This document shows, piece by piece, positions 5,021 through 7,299 of a stretch of DNA of 7,299 nucleotides. Numbering within the stretch: the first letter of the stretch is position 1; each line of letters starts with the position of its first letter. The notes below the pieces were generated by a model. The model made no database searches and had not been told where the DNA came from. It was given only the letters and a program-made list of their open reading frames with translations. The stretch is from Candidatus Omnitrophota bacterium. GTDB taxonomy: Bacteria > Omnitrophota > Gorgyraeia > Tantalellales > Tantalellaceae. The DNA lies in assembly GCA_018814505.1 (NCBI GenBank), contig JAHIZQ010000124.1:1-7299 (forward strand). Direction: 5' to 3'. Position numbers and translations under genes: made by a program.

Positions 5021-6370
5021 ATGATTGACGGATTTAAGAATGAAGTAATGTTAGGGGCGAAAACGGAACTTCCAATTGATTTTGATTTCAGCGACGAGTT
5101 TCAAGAGGCTTTTGAACTTTTGGAACATTCCCGTAAACATATTTTTGTTACTGGGAATGCCGGAACCGGAAAGTCAACTTTGCTGGAATATTTCAGGATG
5201 AATACCAGGAAAAATATCGTTGTTTTAGCCCCAACCGGAGTGGCGGCTATAAAAGCGCGCGGTCAGACTATTCACTCTTTTTTTAGGTTTCCGCCGAGGT
5301 TTATTCTGGAAAACCACATAAAACGTCTAAATAAAGATGACTTGTTTTCAAGAATAGACGCTGTTGTTATTGATGAGGCTTCTATGGTAAGAGCGGACGT
5401 TTTAGACGCGATAGACTATTCTTTGAGGTTAAACAGGAATGAGTATAATGAACCTTTTGGTGGTACGAGGATTATTTTGTTCGGGGATTTGTTTCAATTG
5501 CCGCCGGTTGTTAACAAAGAGTTTAGAGATATATTGAGACAAAAATATGAAAGCCCTTATTTCTTTAGCGCTAAAATATTTGATCAAATTGAGTTGAGAA
5601 CAATTAATCTTAGCAAAATATACAGACAAAAAGATGAGAAGTTTATAGCTCTTTTAAATAAAGTTCGTGACAAGACGTGTACTGACGATGACCTTTTTGT
5701 TTTAAACGAAAGAATTGACCGAAATTTGGCCGATAGCCCAAAAGATATTGTAACTTTGACGGCAACGAATAGCGCGGCGGGAAAGCTTAACAATCATTGT
5801 CTGGCTCAAATTGAACAGGAAGAGTTTATATATTCCGCGGGAATAGAAGGTGAATTTAACGAAAATGAATTTCCAGCGGAGAAAGATATTACTTTAAAAA
5901 TAGGTGCGCAGGTAATAATGATTAAAAACGACCCTAAAAAGCAGTGGGTCAACGGGACAATATGTAATATTGTGGAACTTTCTGACGGATTGATTAGAGT
6001 GCGCGTAGGTCACAAAATTTGCGATGTTCCCAAAATGACCTGGGCAAAAATACGATATTCTTATAATGAAAAAAAAGGTATTATCGAAGAAGAGACTACT
6101 GGCAGTTTCAGGCAGTATCCATTAAAACTGGCGTGGGCCATAACTATTCACAAAAGCCAGGGGCAGACTTTTAGTAACGTTGTAATAGATATGGGTAAGG
6201 GTGCGTTTACCCATGGTCAGACATATGTAGCGCTGAGCCGGTGTACGGATTTGGAAGGAATACGTCTAAAAAAACCAATCACGGGGAGTGACATAATTTT
6301 TGATAAAAAGATTTATAAATTTATGAACAAAATAAGCAGTACAAATGAAGTTCAGGTTATAGATTTTTAA
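5021..6370 (+). CDS. PIF1-family (SF1B) DNA helicase, compact
   Basis: This 449-residue protein has the motifs of the PIF1/RecD-like 5'-to-3' helicases. Walker A is GNAGTGKST at residues 45-53. The conserved LAPTGVAAIKARGQTIHSFF follows at 69-88. Walker B is VVIDEASM at 115-122, with motif III FGDLFQLPP at 154-162. IHKSQGQT at 376-383 and YVALSR at 402-407 (motif VI, arginine finger) close the second RecA-like domain. It uses ATP to unwind DNA; the family acts at replication barriers, G-quadruplexes and recombination intermediates, and which applies here cannot be told. There is little beyond the helicase core: about 40 residues before Walker A and 40 after motif VI. The start is supported by GGGAG 6 nt upstream. 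The response-regulator gene follows after 18 nt, suggesting one transcript. Confidence 0.92.
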   Translation: MIDGFKNEVMLGAKTELPIDFDFSDEFQEAFELLEHSRKHIFVTGNAGTGKSTLLEYFRMNTRKNIVVLAPTGVAAIKARGQTIHSFFRFPPRFILENHIKRLNKDDLFSRIDAVVIDEASMVRADVLDAIDYSLRLNRNEYNEPFGGTRIILFGDLFQLPPVVNKEFRDILRQKYESPYFFSAKIFDQIELRTINLSKIYRQKDEKFIALLNKVRDKTCTDDDLFVLNERIDRNLADSPKDIVTLTATNSAAGKLNNHCLAQIEQEEFIYSAGIEGEFNENEFPAEKDITLKIGAQVIMIKNDPKKQWVNGTICNIVELSDGLIRVRVGHKICDVPKMTWAKIRYSYNEKKGIIEEETTGSFRQYPLKLAWAITIHKSQGQTFSNVVIDMGKGAFTHGQTYVALSRCTDLEGIRLKKPITGSDIIFDKKIYKFMNKISSTNEVQVIDF

Positions 6371-6374
6371 AATA

Positions 6375-6380
6375 GAGGAG
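6375..6380 (+). promoter_or_regulatory. Shine-Dalgarno site fixing the GTG start of the response regulator
   Basis: GAGGAG sits 8 nt before GTG 6389, in the 18-nt gap after the helicase stop. No ATG lies near the expected N-terminus, and the GTG gives the canonical start MKKILIIEDD. Confidence 0.8.
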
Positions 6381-6388
6381 AGAAAAGT

Positions 6389-7066
6389 GTGAAGAAAATT
6401 CTTATTATTGAAGATGATAAAGATATTGTCGAAATGATTAAGTATAACTTGGAAAAGGAACGATATTCCTCGGTAGTTTCCTTTAATGGTAAACAGGGGA
6501 TTTCTTTGGCTAAAAAAAATAACCCCGATATAATTCTTTTGGATTTAATGCTTCCTGATATAGATGGGTTTGATGTTTGTAAACTTTTGAAAAATAATGA
6601 ATTGACAGACCGAATCCCGATTATTATGCTTACGGCAAAGTCCCGTGAAGCGGATAAAGTTGCTGGACTTGAATTGGGTGCGGATGATTATTTGACAAAA
6701 CCGTTTAGTCCCAGAGAACTAATCGCCCGGATAAAGGCCGTTTTAAGGAGAACAAGTGTTCCAAAGCTTTCTAAAGAGGTAGTGCATGGGGTCTTACGGC
6801 TTGACAGTATAAAACACAAAGTTTATGTCAAGAATAACGAGATAGTGTTAACTTACACCGAATTCAAGATTTTAGAATTCATGATGCAAAGGCCGGGAAT
6901 AGTCATTAGCCGGAATAAACTTTTAGATAACATTTTTGGTTATGATTCCCAAATTTATGACAGGACAATAGATGCCCATATAAAATCTATTAGAAAGAAA
7001 CTTAAATCGGCGAGAGATTATATAGAAACAGTTCGGGGCGCCGGATATAGGTTCAAAGAGGCATAA
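6389..7066 (+). CDS. Two-component response regulator, OmpR/PhoB family
   Basis: This 225-residue DNA-binding regulator has an N-terminal receiver domain (residues 1 to about 120) with the acidic pocket E8-D9-D10, phospho-acceptor D52 (ILLDLMLPD), switch residues T82 and Y101, and invariant K104 (LTKPFSPREL). A winged-helix DNA-binding domain follows. Its markers are LTYTEFKILEFMMQRPG, the recognition-helix region YDRTIDAHIKSIRKKL, and the terminal wing ETVRGAGYRF. The closest named type is PhoB, the phosphate-starvation regulator, but many OmpR-class regulators look alike and no Pho box or pst genes are visible, so I give no symbol. The start codon is GTG, supported by GAGGAG 8 nt upstream. 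The sensor kinase gene starts 2 nt after the stop, the usual pairing. Phosphorylated by that kinase, it would act on target promoters in the cytoplasm. Confidence 0.94.
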   Translation: MKKILIIEDDKDIVEMIKYNLEKERYSSVVSFNGKQGISLAKKNNPDIILLDLMLPDIDGFDVCKLLKNNELTDRIPIIMLTAKSREADKVAGLELGADDYLTKPFSPRELIARIKAVLRRTSVPKLSKEVVHGVLRLDSIKHKVYVKNNEIVLTYTEFKILEFMMQRPGIVISRNKLLDNIFGYDSQIYDRTIDAHIKSIRKKLKSARDYIETVRGAGYRFKEA

Positions 7067-7068
7067 TT

Positions 7069-7299
7069 ATGCGTATTAAAATTATATGGAAAATTCTAGG
7101 GGCGGAAATATTTTTAATATTAATCGCGATTTTTATTTTAAATTTTTCAGTTACATTACGGCTTGAAAATTATTATGAAGAAAAGATATCCGATAAATTG
7201 ACAAGCAATTTACTGCTTGTAAGAGATATTCTGAAAAACGATTTAATCGAAAAGAAGTATGATGTTATTCAAGCCAGAACAGAAAAGCTTTCCGAATTG
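7069..7299 (+). CDS. Sensor histidine kinase, N-terminal part (3' end outside window)
   Basis: The frame starts at ATG 7069 and is open to the window end, giving 77 residues. AAAGAGG at 7055-7061 is the ribosome binding site (7 nt spacing), inside the end of the response-regulator gene. The N-terminus has a short basic start (MRIKIIWK) followed by one hydrophobic segment at about residues 9-28 (ILGAEIFLILIAIFILNFSV). Then comes a charged, probably helical region (ENYYEEKISDKL onward) that would be the start of the extracytoplasmic sensor part or a coiled coil. This layout and the position 2 nt after a PhoB-type regulator mark it as the partner membrane kinase, of PhoR-like plan. The HAMP, PAS, HisKA and ATPase domains would lie outside the window, so the assignment rests on context and topology. 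Confidence 0.75.
   Translation, partial: MRIKIIWKILGAEIFLILIAIFILNFSVTLRLENYYEEKISDKLTSNLLLVRDILKNDLIEKKYDVIQARTEKLSEL

Noticed and set aside
2516..6370. Methyltransferase, nuclease and helicase as a known defence system
   Set aside because: The genes are separately spaced, no restriction, toxin or CRISPR component is present, and I know of no described system with this composition, so naming one would be invention.

Overview
The window is a stretch of A+T-rich bacterial chromosome with all genes on the + strand. It opens in a conserved translation/nucleotide operon: the 3' part of tsf (EF-Ts), then pyrH (UMP kinase) and frr (ribosome recycling factor). A complete tRNA-Lys(UUU) gene with encoded CCA starts 4 nt after the frr stop codon, and a strong intrinsic terminator follows it. 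The EF-Ts is the short type. Low G+C, short EF-Ts and a PhoB/PhoR pair do not fix the phylum. A deep-branching group such as Elusimicrobiota or Omnitrophota is possible, but this is only a guess.

Positions 1998-2515 hold no convincing gene and are packed with structure. A 29-bp direct repeat covers the last 19 nt of the tRNA plus its 10-nt 3' flank and recurs exactly 270 bp downstream; each copy runs into its own intrinsic terminator. Between the copies lie an inverted T-arm-like sequence and two perfect hairpins of the same geometry (13-bp stem, 5-nt loop), plus a weaker hairpin. A REP-like palindrome and an A+T-rich palindrome follow. This looks like a tRNA-associated attachment-site scar, a minimal island, or a local duplication.

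The rest looks more accessory. A class I SAM-dependent methyltransferase has its own sigma70-like promoter (2465-2493). Next come an RNase J-like metallo-beta-lactamase/beta-CASP protein with all visible metal ligands and a compact PIF1-family helicase. Last is a two-component pair, a PhoB-type response regulator and the N-terminus of its sensor histidine kinase, which runs off the window. The helicase, regulator and kinase are closely spaced (18 nt and 2 nt) and are probably co-transcribed.

No complete new system can be shown here. The best lead is the tRNA-Lys tail duplication with its hairpin cluster, and whether the downstream genes are cargo of an element integrated at this tRNA.
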